Assembly: GCA_963825555.1 (NCBI GenBank)
Contig: CAWGTZ010000018.1
Coordinates: 139,278 to 203,277, forward strand
Length of the DNA stretch: 64,000 bases
Direction: 5' to 3'
Origin: JAGVSR01 sp963825555
Lineage (GTDB): Bacteria > Pseudomonadota > Alphaproteobacteria > Rhizobiales > Hyphomicrobiaceae
Part shown: positions 25,448-34,369 of the stretch, piece after piece
How positions within the stretch are numbered: the first letter of the stretch is position 1
Layout: each line of letters begins with the position of its first letter
Notes under the pieces: generated by a model
Seen by the model: only the letters and a program-made list of their open reading frames with translations
Databases searched by the model: none
What the model was told of the DNA's origin: nothing
Position numbers and translations under genes: made by a program

Positions 25448-25987
25448 TTACGAGCCCACGCCATTGCGGCGGCGCCACTCTTTCGGCTTCTCGAACTCGG
25501 ACCCCCAAAGTCCACGCCGCGCCGCGCGCGCCTCCCGCTCCTCCCGCTCGTACGCCCCGAAAGCTACCGCCATCCCCGAGGCCACCATCTGCTGATTGAG
25601 ATTGGCACCCGCCTTGGAGAAGCACGTCGCAAGATAGCGCCCGTGCTGATCTTTCGAATGCACATCGCATCGAACCGGCACATTTCCTATCAGGCGAGCC
25701 AGTTCACGCTTTGCATCCTCCCCGCAGCGCCACTCGCGCGCCTCGCGCCGGCACGTCTGACGCCCTTCTGGCGCGTCCATGCCTTGCATGCGCACCTCGC
25801 TCGAGCCGATGAAGAAACTGTCGCCGTCGACCAAACGCGGGCGCCCATCGACCGTCTCGAGGTCCGCATTCGGCATCTGGCGCGCGAGAAATGCTGCGGC
25901 AAGAGCCAGAAGAGCCAGCACGACATTGCGTACCAGCCTGCGGCCGCCCCTTAAAAGACCGGGTTGTATCTGCGGACCAAAGCCCAT
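25448..25987 (-). CDS. Thermonuclease (SNase)-family protein, membrane-anchored
   Basis: A 179-residue protein with an N-terminal hydrophobic anchor or signal (VVLALLALAAAFLA) followed by an SNase-like OB-fold domain: DGDSFFIGSSEVRMQGMDAPE with catalytic-type Asp/Arg, then GRYLATCF and the late GLWGSEFEKP. It should act in the periplasm. The ATG at 25987 follows a strong GGGAGGAAAG site. Confidence 0.87.
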   Translation of the reverse strand: MGFGPQIQPGLLRGGRRLVRNVVLALLALAAAFLARQMPNADLETVDGRPRLVDGDSFFIGSSEVRMQGMDAPEGRQTCRREAREWRCGEDAKRELARLIGNVPVRCDVHSKDQHGRYLATCFSKAGANLNQQMVASGMAVAFGAYEREEREARAARRGLWGSEFEKPKEWRRRNGVGS

Positions 25988-26035
25988 GCTTTCCTCCCAT
26001 AAACGCAACATTAGCGAATTGTCGCGAAATTAACG

Positions 26036-27751
26036 ATGGCTGGAGCCCCGGGGCTGAGGCCGGCGGAGTTGCTCAACGAACCGGCGCGACCCCCAGGCCT
26101 CAATCAACCGATGGACTCCCTCTTGGCTAAGGGCATGAATACGCACCCCACGGTCGATGAACTGGCGAAAAAACGACAACGTCGCGAAACACGTCAACGT
26201 GCCGCCGACGATATCCGTGTTGCACGTCAAAAACTGAACAAGGCTCCCGCCATCAAGCCCGAGTTCGAGTACGAGTTGCTCGCCATGTTCGCGCGCAACG
26301 AAGTCGGCGCCGCCGTCACTATGCCGGCCCTCGCACTGATCTTCGGGCTGGCCTCGATGTTCTGGGCTCCGGCCACGGAGGCCATCCTCTGGCTCATTCT
26401 CGTCATTGCCGCGAAGGTGGTCCTCATCGAACTCTGCCGCCGTTTCCTGGCGCAACCGCGCCAACAGATCGACATTGCCTCCTGGCGGCGGCGGGTCCTT
26501 TTGTCGGAGTTCCTAAATGGGTTGACGTGGGCGGGCCTGGCACTGGTCGGCTTCGGGCTCAGCGGACCCGCCGTTGAAACAACGACGTTCAGCTCACACG
26601 TCTTCCTGTTCGCGACCATGATCGTCGTCCTGGCAATCCGGATGTCGTTCGGCGCAACGGTGCTTGGCATCTTTTATGCCGGCACCATCCCCATGACGGT
26701 GGTGGTCGTGGCCCGGCTGCTGATGCTGGGCGATCCATTTTATCTGGCGCTGGCTTCGATGGCGGCTGGCGTCCATGTCTACTTCATCTTTCTCGCCAAA
26801 GGCCTGCACGCCACCGCCGTTGCAATGCTGGAGTTCCGCGCTCAGAAGGACGCCCTCATCTCCGAACTGGAAGAAGCGCGCCTATTGTCGGAGGAAGCCC
26901 GTCGCCGCGCCGAAACGGCCAATAAGGCCAAGTCTCGCTTCCTGGCGACGATGAGCCATGAGCTTAGGACGCCATTGAACGCCATCATGGGCTTTTCCGA
27001 AGTCATGAAAGGCGAACTGCTCGGCCCCATCGATAACCCGGTCTATCGCGAGTATGCTGGAAACATTCACGACAGCGGCAAGCATCTCCTCCACCTCATC
27101 AACGAGATCCTCGATCTTTCGCGCATCGAGGCCGGCCGCTACGAACTCCACGAAGAACCCTTGCGTCTGGCCGACGTCGCCGAGGACTGCCACCGCCTTC
27201 TCAAGCTGCGCGCCCAGGGCAAGGGCGTCGAATTGATCGAAGAGTACGATGAGACGCTGCCGCAAGTCTGGGCCGACCAGCGCGCCCTTCGGCAGATCTG
27301 CCTCAATCTGCTCTCAAACGCTTTGAAATTCACGCCTCCTGGCGGCCGGATCACGATCACGGTTGGACCCACCACAGACGGTGGACAGTATCTCTCGGTC
27401 CTCGACACGGGTCCTGGAATTCCAGCCGACGAAATTCCGAAGGTCCTGCAGGTCTTCGGTCAAGGGTCGCTTGCCCATGAGAATGCGGAGGGCGGAACCG
27501 GCCTTGGACTGCCCATCGTGCAGAACCTGATCGAGCTTCATGGCGGCGCCTTCCAATTGCTGTCGGAGCTGCGTAAAGGCACCGAAGCCATCATCACGCT
27601 TCCCAGACAGCGTGTTCTGGCCTCCATGGCGCCGCTCCAGCCGCTGGGACAGGAGCGCCATCGCGAAACAGCCGGCGCAGCGGGACGCTCACCCCGCCAG
27701 CCCCGCTTGCGGGCCCAGATCCACGCGCGGGCGCGCACGGCCGTTCACTAA
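26036..27751 (+). CDS. Membrane sensor histidine kinase, PleC/DivJ/PdhS-like DHp domain
   Basis: A 571-residue kinase; the start is uncertain, and 26111 and 26135 are alternatives. A basic N-terminal region is followed by about five to six membrane helices (residues 75-270) and a coiled-coil linker (ISELEEARLLSEEARRRAE). The H-box MSHELRTPLNAIMGFSEVM runs into ELLGP, a pattern typical of the alphaproteobacterial PleC/PdhS group that talks to DivK. The ATPase domain has LNLLSNALKFTPPGG, DTGPGIP and GTGLGLPIVQNL. A basic C-terminal tail follows. No response-regulator gene is adjacent, consistent with a kinase that shares a distant regulator. Confidence 0.87.
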   Translation: MAGAPGLRPAELLNEPARPPGLNQPMDSLLAKGMNTHPTVDELAKKRQRRETRQRAADDIRVARQKLNKAPAIKPEFEYELLAMFARNEVGAAVTMPALALIFGLASMFWAPATEAILWLILVIAAKVVLIELCRRFLAQPRQQIDIASWRRRVLLSEFLNGLTWAGLALVGFGLSGPAVETTTFSSHVFLFATMIVVLAIRMSFGATVLGIFYAGTIPMTVVVVARLLMLGDPFYLALASMAAGVHVYFIFLAKGLHATAVAMLEFRAQKDALISELEEARLLSEEARRRAETANKAKSRFLATMSHELRTPLNAIMGFSEVMKGELLGPIDNPVYREYAGNIHDSGKHLLHLINEILDLSRIEAGRYELHEEPLRLADVAEDCHRLLKLRAQGKGVELIEEYDETLPQVWADQRALRQICLNLLSNALKFTPPGGRITITVGPTTDGGQYLSVLDTGPGIPADEIPKVLQVFGQGSLAHENAEGGTGLGLPIVQNLIELHGGAFQLLSELRKGTEAIITLPRQRVLASMAPLQPLGQERHRETAGAAGRSPRQPRLRAQIHARARTAVH

Positions 27752-27889
27752 GCCCACTTTGCCGCACCCTGCGGGACAATGCCCGGCCGGAACTCATCCG
27801 GCACCCTTGCAGTGCCATACCCTGGCCTCTAAGTGAGCCTAGGAGAACATCAGTAGAATTGGATGCGTCCGGTCATCTTCGGAACGGCT

Positions 27890-28060
27890 ATGGAATCACC
27901 CTGCATCAAGGTCTGCGTCATCAATCAGCGTACTCGCTTATGCGAGGGCTGTGGACGCTCCATCGACGAAATTGCGAGTTGGTCGGGCTACACCGACGAA
28001 CAGCGCCGTCGCATCATGGATGAACTGCCGTTGCGCGCGAGGTCAGCAAGGAAGGCCTAA
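27890..28060 (+). CDS. DUF1289 family protein
   Basis: A 56-residue Cys-rich protein (65 residues if started at 27863). The family pattern is clear: SPCIKVCVI, LCEGCGRSIDEIASW, then ELPLRARS. Four cysteines in two CxxxC/CxxC pairs suggest metal binding. The function of DUF1289 is unknown. It lies five bases before the first retropepsin gene on the same strand and is probably co-transcribed. Confidence 0.85.
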   Translation: MESPCIKVCVINQRTRLCEGCGRSIDEIASWSGYTDEQRRRIMDELPLRARSARKA

Positions 28061-28065
28061 AGTTC

Positions 28066-28773
28066 ATGTTCGTCTGGCTTCTCATTCTGCTCGCAGGTCT
28101 GGTGGGCCTCTTCATGTTCCTCTCTGGGCATGGAACGCCACTGGCGGGCTTCGAGGGCGGCGAGCTTGCATTCGTTGCAATGGGCGGAGCGTTGGCGCTG
28201 CTTTATGTGGTCTCGCTGGCCGGCGATTACCGGGGCCGCGCCATTCAGGCACTGCGCCACGCCGGAATCTGGGTCGGTCTCTTTGCGGCGCTCGTCGTCG
28301 CCTATGCCTTCCGCGATGATCTCGGCCACGTTGGACGCCGCGTCAGTGCGGAGATACTTCCTCCCGGCGCGGCCCTCACCGAGGGAACCACCGAGACCGG
28401 CAACCGGGCAGTCCGCTTGCGCAAGCATCCAAATGGACATTTCGTAGCCCGTGGCGCCGTCAACGGCGCCCCTGTTACGCTCCTGGTCGACACGGGGGCC
28501 TCCACCGTCGTCTTGAAGACCACTGACGCCGAGCGCGCCGGCATTAACCTTTCCACCCTGAACTATTCGATACCCGTCAACACGGCCAATGGCTCCACGT
28601 TCGCTGCCCCGGTACGCATCCGCTACCTGGCCATTGGCGATATCGTGCTCGATGACATCGAAGCGCTCGTTGCCAAGCCCGGAAATCTTAACGAGAGCTT
28701 GTTGGGTATGAGTTTCTTAAGGCGTCTCAGGTCATATGAGTTCTCCGGAGATTTCCTGACGCTGCGCGGCTGA
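28066..28773 (+). CDS. Membrane-anchored retropepsin-like aspartic protease (TIGR02281)
   Basis: A 235-residue protein with three N-terminal membrane helices (residues 1-20, 35-52, 66-82), then a periplasmic retroviral-type aspartic protease domain. The catalytic triplet is in LLVDTGAST (Asp142), and the second signature is LLGMSFLRRL. Retropepsins act as dimers. The Caulobacter family member PerP trims the polarity factor PodJ. This gene is followed 13 bases later by a second copy. Confidence 0.87.
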   Translation: MFVWLLILLAGLVGLFMFLSGHGTPLAGFEGGELAFVAMGGALALLYVVSLAGDYRGRAIQALRHAGIWVGLFAALVVAYAFRDDLGHVGRRVSAEILPPGAALTEGTTETGNRAVRLRKHPNGHFVARGAVNGAPVTLLVDTGASTVVLKTTDAERAGINLSTLNYSIPVNTANGSTFAAPVRIRYLAIGDIVLDDIEALVAKPGNLNESLLGMSFLRRLRSYEFSGDFLTLRG

Positions 28774-28825
28774 GGTTTCGGCCCAGATGTCCCGCGGCCC
28801 CGATTATCCGTGTGAGGCTCGCGTT

Positions 28826-29404
28826 ATGAGTTATTCGTCGCCCCCCCGATCGCTGATGAGTGAGACACTTTCCTGGGTGTTCGTGGCCCTTATATGCGCC
28901 GGAACCATCATTTACTTCGAGGAACTGAAGGGTCTCATGCACACGGCGATGGGCACCGAGCCGGCCCGCGCTGTTGCAGCAACCGCCCCCAGCGAAGGCG
29001 GGCCGCAGGATGCGTCGCCTGTCAATCACAGCGGGTATGTGGTTGAATTAAAGGCCGGTCCGGATGGGCACTACCATGCTACCGCCGAGATCAACGGGCG
29101 CGACGTCCAGGTTCTGGTCGACACGGGCGCCACGATGGTCGCGCTAACCTATGAGGACGCCGAGAGCGCCGGCATCTTCGTGTCGGAGAGTGATTTCACC
29201 CATAGCGCCGCAACAGCCAACGGAACATCGCGCGTGGCCCCCGTTACCCTCGACAGCATCACGATCGGCGATATCACGGTGCGCAATGTGCGAGGCATGG
29301 TGACCGAACCAGGCGCCCTGAGCGTCACCCTCCTGGGGATGACATTTTTGAGCCAATTGGAGCGCGTAGACATGCGCGCGGGGACGCTCATACTCGAAGA
29401 ATGA
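28826..29404 (+). CDS. Second retropepsin-like aspartic protease (TIGR02281)
   Basis: About 192 residues from 28826 (28787 and 28856 are alternative starts). It has a single N-terminal membrane anchor (WVFVALICAGTIIYF), a linker, then the protease domain with VLVDTGATM as active site and LLGMTFLSQL as second signature. It is shorter than its upstream neighbour but clearly paralogous, so the pair probably arose by tandem duplication. The different anchors suggest different partners or substrates. Confidence 0.86.
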   Translation: MSYSSPPRSLMSETLSWVFVALICAGTIIYFEELKGLMHTAMGTEPARAVAATAPSEGGPQDASPVNHSGYVVELKAGPDGHYHATAEINGRDVQVLVDTGATMVALTYEDAESAGIFVSESDFTHSAATANGTSRVAPVTLDSITIGDITVRNVRGMVTEPGALSVTLLGMTFLSQLERVDMRAGTLILEE

Positions 29405-29468
29405 CCGTTCCCCGATCGGGCGCACCCGGTCGGATCCCGATGTTTTCATCTCGCAAAAGGCAACCTCC

Positions 29469-30968
29469 ATGCTGCCCCGACCGCGTGCCGATCTGACACC
29501 CAATACGGCCGACTTTGAGCGCCTGCCGCTCGTCAAGCCGACTGGTTTTCGTGAATACGATGCCCGCTGGCTGTTTCCGCAGGAAATCAACCTCATGGGG
29601 CTCAATGCCGTAGGCCTCGGCATGGCAACGCTGTTCGCCGAGCGCGGCGTTCCCAAACGCATCGTCGTCGGCCACGACTACCGCTGGTATTCCGGATCGG
29701 TAAAGCAGGCCCTGATCACCGGCCTTCTCGCAGGCGGTTGCGAGGTCCACGACATCGGCCTGGCCTTGTCACCCATGGCCTATTTTGCCCAGTTCGATCT
29801 CGACGTGGAAGGCGTGGCGATGGTCACCGCGTCGCACAACGACAATGGCTGGACCGGGATCAAGATGGGCCTCTCGCGCCCGCTTACCTTTGGTCCGGAC
29901 GAGATGAGCCGTCTCAAGGAAATCGTGCTCTCGGGGGGCTACAAGACGGCGGACGGCGGACGCTACATTTTTGTGCCCGACATGGCTGAGCGCTACATCA
30001 AGTCACTGACCGACCGCCCCAAGCTGAAGCGGAAGCTCAAGGTCGTGGCCGCTTGCGGCAATGGAACGGCCGGCGCCTTCGCGCCGCAGGTGCTTGAAGC
30101 CGTCGGCTGTGAAGTCGTGCCGCTCGATTGCACGCTCGATCACAGCTTCCCGCGCTACAATCCAAACCCAGAGGACATGAAGATGCTGCACGCCATCGCC
30201 GAGGCGGTGGTAGCCAACAGCGCCGACGTGGGCCTCGGGTTCGACGGCGATGGCGATCGCTGTGGTGTCGTCGACAACGAGGGGCACGAAATCTTTGCCG
30301 ATACGGTCGGCGTCATGCTGGCCCGTGACATCTCCACCCAGCACCCAAATGCCACCTTTGTCGCCGACGTGAAGTCCACCGGTCTCTTCATGACCGATCC
30401 CGTCTTGCTGGCAAACGGGGCCAAGACCCTCTACTGGAAGACCGGCCATTCCTACATGAAGCGCCACACCTTCGAACAAAAGGCACTCGTCGGCTTCGAG
30501 AAGTCCGGCCACTTTTTCTTCCAGCCTCCTCTGGGGCGCGGCTACGACGACGGTCTCGTCGCAGCCCTGGCCGTTTGTGACATGCTCGAACGCGCACCGG
30601 GAAAATCCATGGCCGAACTCAAGCGGGCGCTGCCGAAGACATACCAGTCGCCAACCATGTCGCCGCACTGCGATGACGAAAAAAAGTACGGTATCGTCGA
30701 CGAAGTCGTGGCCGAGTACGAAGCGATTGCGAAGGCCGGCGGCACGATCGCCGGCCAGAAGATCCGTGATCTCGTCACCGTCAATGGCGTCCGCGTGACG
30801 CTGGAAGACGGGACCTGGGGACTCGTGCGCGCCTCTTCCAATAAGCCCGAACTCGTCATCGTGGTGGAAAGCCCGGTGTCGGAGGAGAACAAGATCGCGA
30901 TCTTCCGCGACATCGAGGCCCGCCTCGCCAAGCACCCTGAAGTGGGAGCGTACAATCAGAAGCTATGA
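29469..30968 (+). CDS. Phosphomannomutase/phosphoglucomutase
   Basis: A 499-residue alpha-D-phosphohexomutase that interconverts hexose 1- and 6-phosphates for cell-envelope sugars. The phosphoserine loop is VTASHNDNGWTG (Ser122). The metal-binding loop is GFDGDGDRCGVVD. The sugar-specificity region contains EKSGHFFF, and the C-terminal phosphate-binding domain ends in RASSNKPELVIVVES. It is full length for the ManB/AlgC group. Substrate preference cannot be fixed from sequence. Confidence 0.92.
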   Translation: MLPRPRADLTPNTADFERLPLVKPTGFREYDARWLFPQEINLMGLNAVGLGMATLFAERGVPKRIVVGHDYRWYSGSVKQALITGLLAGGCEVHDIGLALSPMAYFAQFDLDVEGVAMVTASHNDNGWTGIKMGLSRPLTFGPDEMSRLKEIVLSGGYKTADGGRYIFVPDMAERYIKSLTDRPKLKRKLKVVAACGNGTAGAFAPQVLEAVGCEVVPLDCTLDHSFPRYNPNPEDMKMLHAIAEAVVANSADVGLGFDGDGDRCGVVDNEGHEIFADTVGVMLARDISTQHPNATFVADVKSTGLFMTDPVLLANGAKTLYWKTGHSYMKRHTFEQKALVGFEKSGHFFFQPPLGRGYDDGLVAALAVCDMLERAPGKSMAELKRALPKTYQSPTMSPHCDDEKKYGIVDEVVAEYEAIAKAGGTIAGQKIRDLVTVNGVRVTLEDGTWGLVRASSNKPELVIVVESPVSEENKIAIFRDIEARLAKHPEVGAYNQKL

Positions 30969-30975
30969 GGGTCGT

Positions 30976-31680
30976 CTATCTCCCAGGCGCAAGAATGCCG
31001 AGCAGCAACGTGCCATCGGTCTGCCACGGATCTCCTCCCCCGTTACGTCCTTCACGGATCGCATGAAAATCCGCAACCGGAACGACCTCCGCAAGTCGTC
31101 CCGTTGAACGCAGGGTCGCGATGACATGGTCACGCTCAGCGTCGATGTCTGACGCTATGTGGTGGGTAATCTGTCCCGTCGTATGACTGAGACCGACGCT
31201 GCGGTCGAACGAGGCAGATCCCACCCAGAGTGGTGCACCAGTGTTATGGAGGAGCGGCGCCTGCCAGAAACGGACGTGATGGCGTTCGCGTGGCGATTTT
31301 CCCGCAACCATCTCGAACGCCAGGTCCTCCTTGCGTCCGAACAGATAGAGATTGCTGACAGGAGCGTCGGGGTACGGCCGGTCGAGTACGGCGTCGACTG
31401 CGATCCTGGCGTCGCTTTCGAGAGATAGCGAAACGGCGGGATGCCATCCCGCCGCGTTCATGATCGTCCGGACATCGTCCTTCATGCCCACAAGCGCTAC
31501 ATTGAGGGGATCTCCCGGAATGCCGCTTGCCGTTTCGGTGATCCCTGGAACGCCGTCGAGCCAGGGATGTTTATGAGAATACCGCTCCCACCAAAGTGGC
31601 ATGAAAAAATAGGCGACGACGCCCCACGAGGCGATGACCACCAGGCCAGCTCCCAGCAGATGCTGCATCCGGACCGCCAT
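30976..31680 (-). CDS. LssY C-terminal domain protein, membrane-anchored
   Basis: A 234-residue protein: one N-terminal membrane helix (LLGAGLVVIASWGVVAYFFM), then a domain resembling the C-terminus of LssY (GDPLNVALVGM, AGWHPAVSL, RHHVRFWQAP, WVGSASFDRSVG, HHIASDIDAERD). The biochemical function is unknown; LssY proteins are linked to secretion or envelope functions. The ATG at 31680 follows AAAGGGAAC. It converges on the phosphomannomutase gene. Confidence 0.8.
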   Translation of the reverse strand: MAVRMQHLLGAGLVVIASWGVVAYFFMPLWWERYSHKHPWLDGVPGITETASGIPGDPLNVALVGMKDDVRTIMNAAGWHPAVSLSLESDARIAVDAVLDRPYPDAPVSNLYLFGRKEDLAFEMVAGKSPRERHHVRFWQAPLLHNTGAPLWVGSASFDRSVGLSHTTGQITHHIASDIDAERDHVIATLRSTGRLAEVVPVADFHAIREGRNGGGDPWQTDGTLLLGILAPGR

Positions 31681-31861
31681 GAGTTGTTCCCTTTGATTGA
31701 AGATAACCCTCCTCCAACTGGATCTCCAGCGGCCAGATAATTCGCGCGCTAGCCAAAAGGATATGAGTTCCACGCATAATGACAGTCTTTGTTGTGCTTA
31801 TTGCTTGACACATGGGGCCATGCTTGCGAGCCTGACGGCCATTCTTTATGCGGAGGGATCG

Positions 31862-32632
31862 ATGCAGAGGCAGCGCCGTGACGAAGACGACCTGATGATC
31901 CCGATCGTATTCGTGGTTCTTGGTTTCTTTGCTCTGCTTGGAATCACCGGTCAGCTGTTGGGTAAATACCTGACACACCGCAACCCCATCGTCGCAACGG
32001 CACCCCAACCCGCCGCCGAACCCAAGCAAGCAGTGGCTCCCCCCGCAACCACCCCGGCAATTGCCACGCCTCAACCTGCTGCGCCTCCGGCAGCCGCCGC
32101 CAAACCGCCGCCCCCACCTCCGCCGGTCAAAGCCGTGCCGGCGAGCCCGCCGCCGGTCGCAGCTCCTGCATCTGGCGCGCTCGCCAAGCTGGCCCTGGAC
32201 GGCGGCACAGTGATCGAGGCTTCCGGATCAGGCGTCGAGAGCAAGCTCTTGGGCTTCATCAAGGATCCGAACTCGGCAATCGACAAGGCGACGTGGTTCG
32301 ACTTCGATCGGCTCAATTTCGAGACGGGTTCGGCAAAATTGACGGCCGACTCGAAGGCCCAGGTCGACAACATCGCCGCGATCCTCAACGCTTATCCGGC
32401 CGTGAAGATCAAGATCGGCGGATATACCGACAACACGGGGAACGCAAACTTCAACCTGAAGCTTTCCGGCGATCGCGCAAAGGCGGTGGTCGATGCGCTG
32501 ACCGGACTTGGCATTGCGGCCGACAGATTGGAGTCGGAAGGCTACGGCTCCAAGCACCCCATTGCAGATAACGCGACGCCGGAGGGCCGCGCCAAGAACC
32601 GCCGCATCGCGGTGAGCGTCCGGGCGAAATAG
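31862..32632 (+). CDS. OmpA-family peptidoglycan-binding membrane protein
   Basis: A 256-residue protein: a short cytoplasmic N-terminus, one membrane helix (MIPIVFVVLGFFALLGI), a long Ala/Pro-rich spacer (about residues 40-105, including a seven-proline run) and a C-terminal OmpA-like domain. The peptidoglycan-binding Asp (GGYTDNTG) and Arg (KNRRIAV) are kept. It tethers the inner membrane to the cell wall. The start at 31862 follows CGGAGGG. A TTGACA at 31805 could be part of its promoter, but I see no good -10. Confidence 0.85.
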   Translation: MQRQRRDEDDLMIPIVFVVLGFFALLGITGQLLGKYLTHRNPIVATAPQPAAEPKQAVAPPATTPAIATPQPAAPPAAAAKPPPPPPPVKAVPASPPPVAAPASGALAKLALDGGTVIEASGSGVESKLLGFIKDPNSAIDKATWFDFDRLNFETGSAKLTADSKAQVDNIAAILNAYPAVKIKIGGYTDNTGNANFNLKLSGDRAKAVVDALTGLGIAADRLESEGYGSKHPIADNATPEGRAKNRRIAVSVRAK

Positions 32633-32833
32633 AGACGGCGCTAAGGTCGCTCGCGGCTATGCCGGGCCGCATTAGGCGATCCCGCGCGTTGCGCGCGACA
32701 CGGGCAACGGGCTTGCCCATTGAGAGCCTCCGGCGAGCCGGGGCCACCGAGTTGTTGGGGGCGCTGGTGCTGGCGCGCCGACTGCGCGATACTGAGGCGC
32801 AAAACCGGCCCGCCTTTTCTGGAAGCCCCCTCC

Positions 32834-33523
32834 GTGGTCCTCGACACCTTCCCGCTTCTCGATCTCATCGCCCTTGGGTGGTTCGTATCCATAATCGCCG
32901 CCTACGAGTTCATCTCAACCCGCCCTCGGTTCTACACGACTTCGATCGCTGCCTACGTCCAGAACCATCGCCGTGACTGGATGATCGAGATGAGCAATCG
33001 CGATAACCGCATCGTAGACGGTCAACTCCTCGGGTGGCTCGTCAACGCCAACGCGTTTTTTGCTTCCACGACCGTCATCGTCATCGGTGGTCTGGCTGCT
33101 CTCCTCAGCTACGGGGATCAGGCGCGCCTGATTGTGGAGTCGCTGCCCTACGCATCGCAGACGTCCACAACGCTCTGGGAGGTGAAGGTCATCTTTCTCA
33201 TGATGATCATGATTTACGCCTTCTTCAAATTCGCCTGGGCGTTCCGCCTATCGCATTACACGGTGATGATGATGGGCGCGACGCCGGCCCACGATAGCCC
33301 CGACGCCGAGGGACGACTTCGTCACGCCTACCGGACAGCCGAGCTTCTGGGACTAGTCGGCAGTCATTCGAATTTGGGGCTGCGCTCGTTCTATTACACG
33401 ATCGCCGGCCTCATGTGGTTCTTCCACCCCTTCGCCTTCATGGTCGCCACGACCTGGGTCGTGATCATCCTTGTCCGGCGCGACTTCTACTCCCACTCCC
33501 GCGCGATCCTCCGCGGTCCATGA
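32834..33523 (+). CDS. DUF599 family membrane protein
   Basis: About 229 residues with four predicted membrane helices, and motifs of the DUF599 family: ISTRPRFYTTSIAAYV, RDNRIVDGQLLGWLVNANAFFAST, FFKFAWAFRLSHY. The likely start is a GTG at 32834; the frame is open from 32720 but that stretch looks non-coding. The function is unknown. It ends three bases from the convergent TauE gene. Confidence 0.82.
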   Translation: MVLDTFPLLDLIALGWFVSIIAAYEFISTRPRFYTTSIAAYVQNHRRDWMIEMSNRDNRIVDGQLLGWLVNANAFFASTTVIVIGGLAALLSYGDQARLIVESLPYASQTSTTLWEVKVIFLMMIMIYAFFKFAWAFRLSHYTVMMMGATPAHDSPDAEGRLRHAYRTAELLGLVGSHSNLGLRSFYYTIAGLMWFFHPFAFMVATTWVVIILVRRDFYSHSRAILRGP

Positions 33524-33526
33524 GTA

Positions 33527-34369
33527 TCAGCCGACAAGGCTCCAAAGAAAGCGAAGTGAAACGATCGCCAGGAAGACCGCGAAGGCGATTTCGAGGCGGC
33601 GGCGCGGGATGGCATGGGCGACATGCACGCCCCACGGTACAGCGAGCATGCTCGTGGGAATAACGAGGGCGGCGGCGAGCACATTCACATAGCCGAGCGA
33701 GAACGGCGGGCGTCCTTCTACGCTCATGCCGGCGATAATGTAGCCCACCGTACCCGGTATCGAGATGATCGGACCAAACCCCGCCGACGTCGCAACTGCG
33801 GTATGAATCGGAACCGCATAGAGGGTCAGCAGCGCAACGATGAACATGCCACCGCCGATACTGAGAAGGGCGGAAAGCACGCCGATGGTAAAGGCTGCCG
33901 CGTCGAGACCTCGCGTAACCGGCATGGTGTCGCTGAGTCTCCACTCATCCCGGCCAAACGCCATCTTGATCGCCATGGCGCCACCGGCGACGACCCAGAT
34001 CCATTTCAACGCCGTGCTGTCCACGGCGCCGGCTATGAGGACGCCGAGCATCACGCCGGCAGCCACCCACGGACCGAGACGACGGACGACGTTCGTGTCC
34101 ATGGCGTTCTTTTTCCAATGACCTCGCGCGGATCTGAGTGAAGTCGGCACGATGACGGCCAGCGACGTCCCGAGCACCATGTGCATGCGGACCGCCTCGT
34201 CTACTCCGGCTTGCCGGAAGACCTCGTAAAGGACAGGCACAAGGATAGCCCCGCCGCCAACCCCCAGGAGGCCGGCGAGAAAGCCTGTCACCATGCCGCC
34301 AGCCAGGAGGGCAAGGACAAAAGGATAAAGACTGGCAATATCCGTTAGCCCCGGCATGGAGGCGATCAT
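33527..34369 (-). CDS. Sulfite exporter TauE/SafE family transporter
   Basis: A 280-residue membrane protein of the TauE/SafE family, with two repeats of four helices and the characteristic GLLGVGGGAILVPVL in the first and LLSIGGGMFIVALL in the second. Members move sulfite, sulfoacetate or other organosulfur anions. Its ATG overlaps the dusA stop (ATGA), so the two are translated together, although no functional link is known. Confidence 0.88.
   Translation of the reverse strand: MIASMPGLTDIASLYPFVLALLAGGMVTGFLAGLLGVGGGAILVPVLYEVFRQAGVDEAVRMHMVLGTSLAVIVPTSLRSARGHWKKNAMDTNVVRRLGPWVAAGVMLGVLIAGAVDSTALKWIWVVAGGAMAIKMAFGRDEWRLSDTMPVTRGLDAAAFTIGVLSALLSIGGGMFIVALLTLYAVPIHTAVATSAGFGPIISIPGTVGYIIAGMSVEGRPPFSLGYVNVLAAALVIPTSMLAVPWGVHVAHAIPRRRLEIAFAVFLAIVSLRFLWSLVG

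Noticed and set aside
31690..31705. Possible FNR box upstream of the LssY-like gene
   Set aside because: Only one half-site matches; the other half has three mismatches and the site is too close to the start codon.
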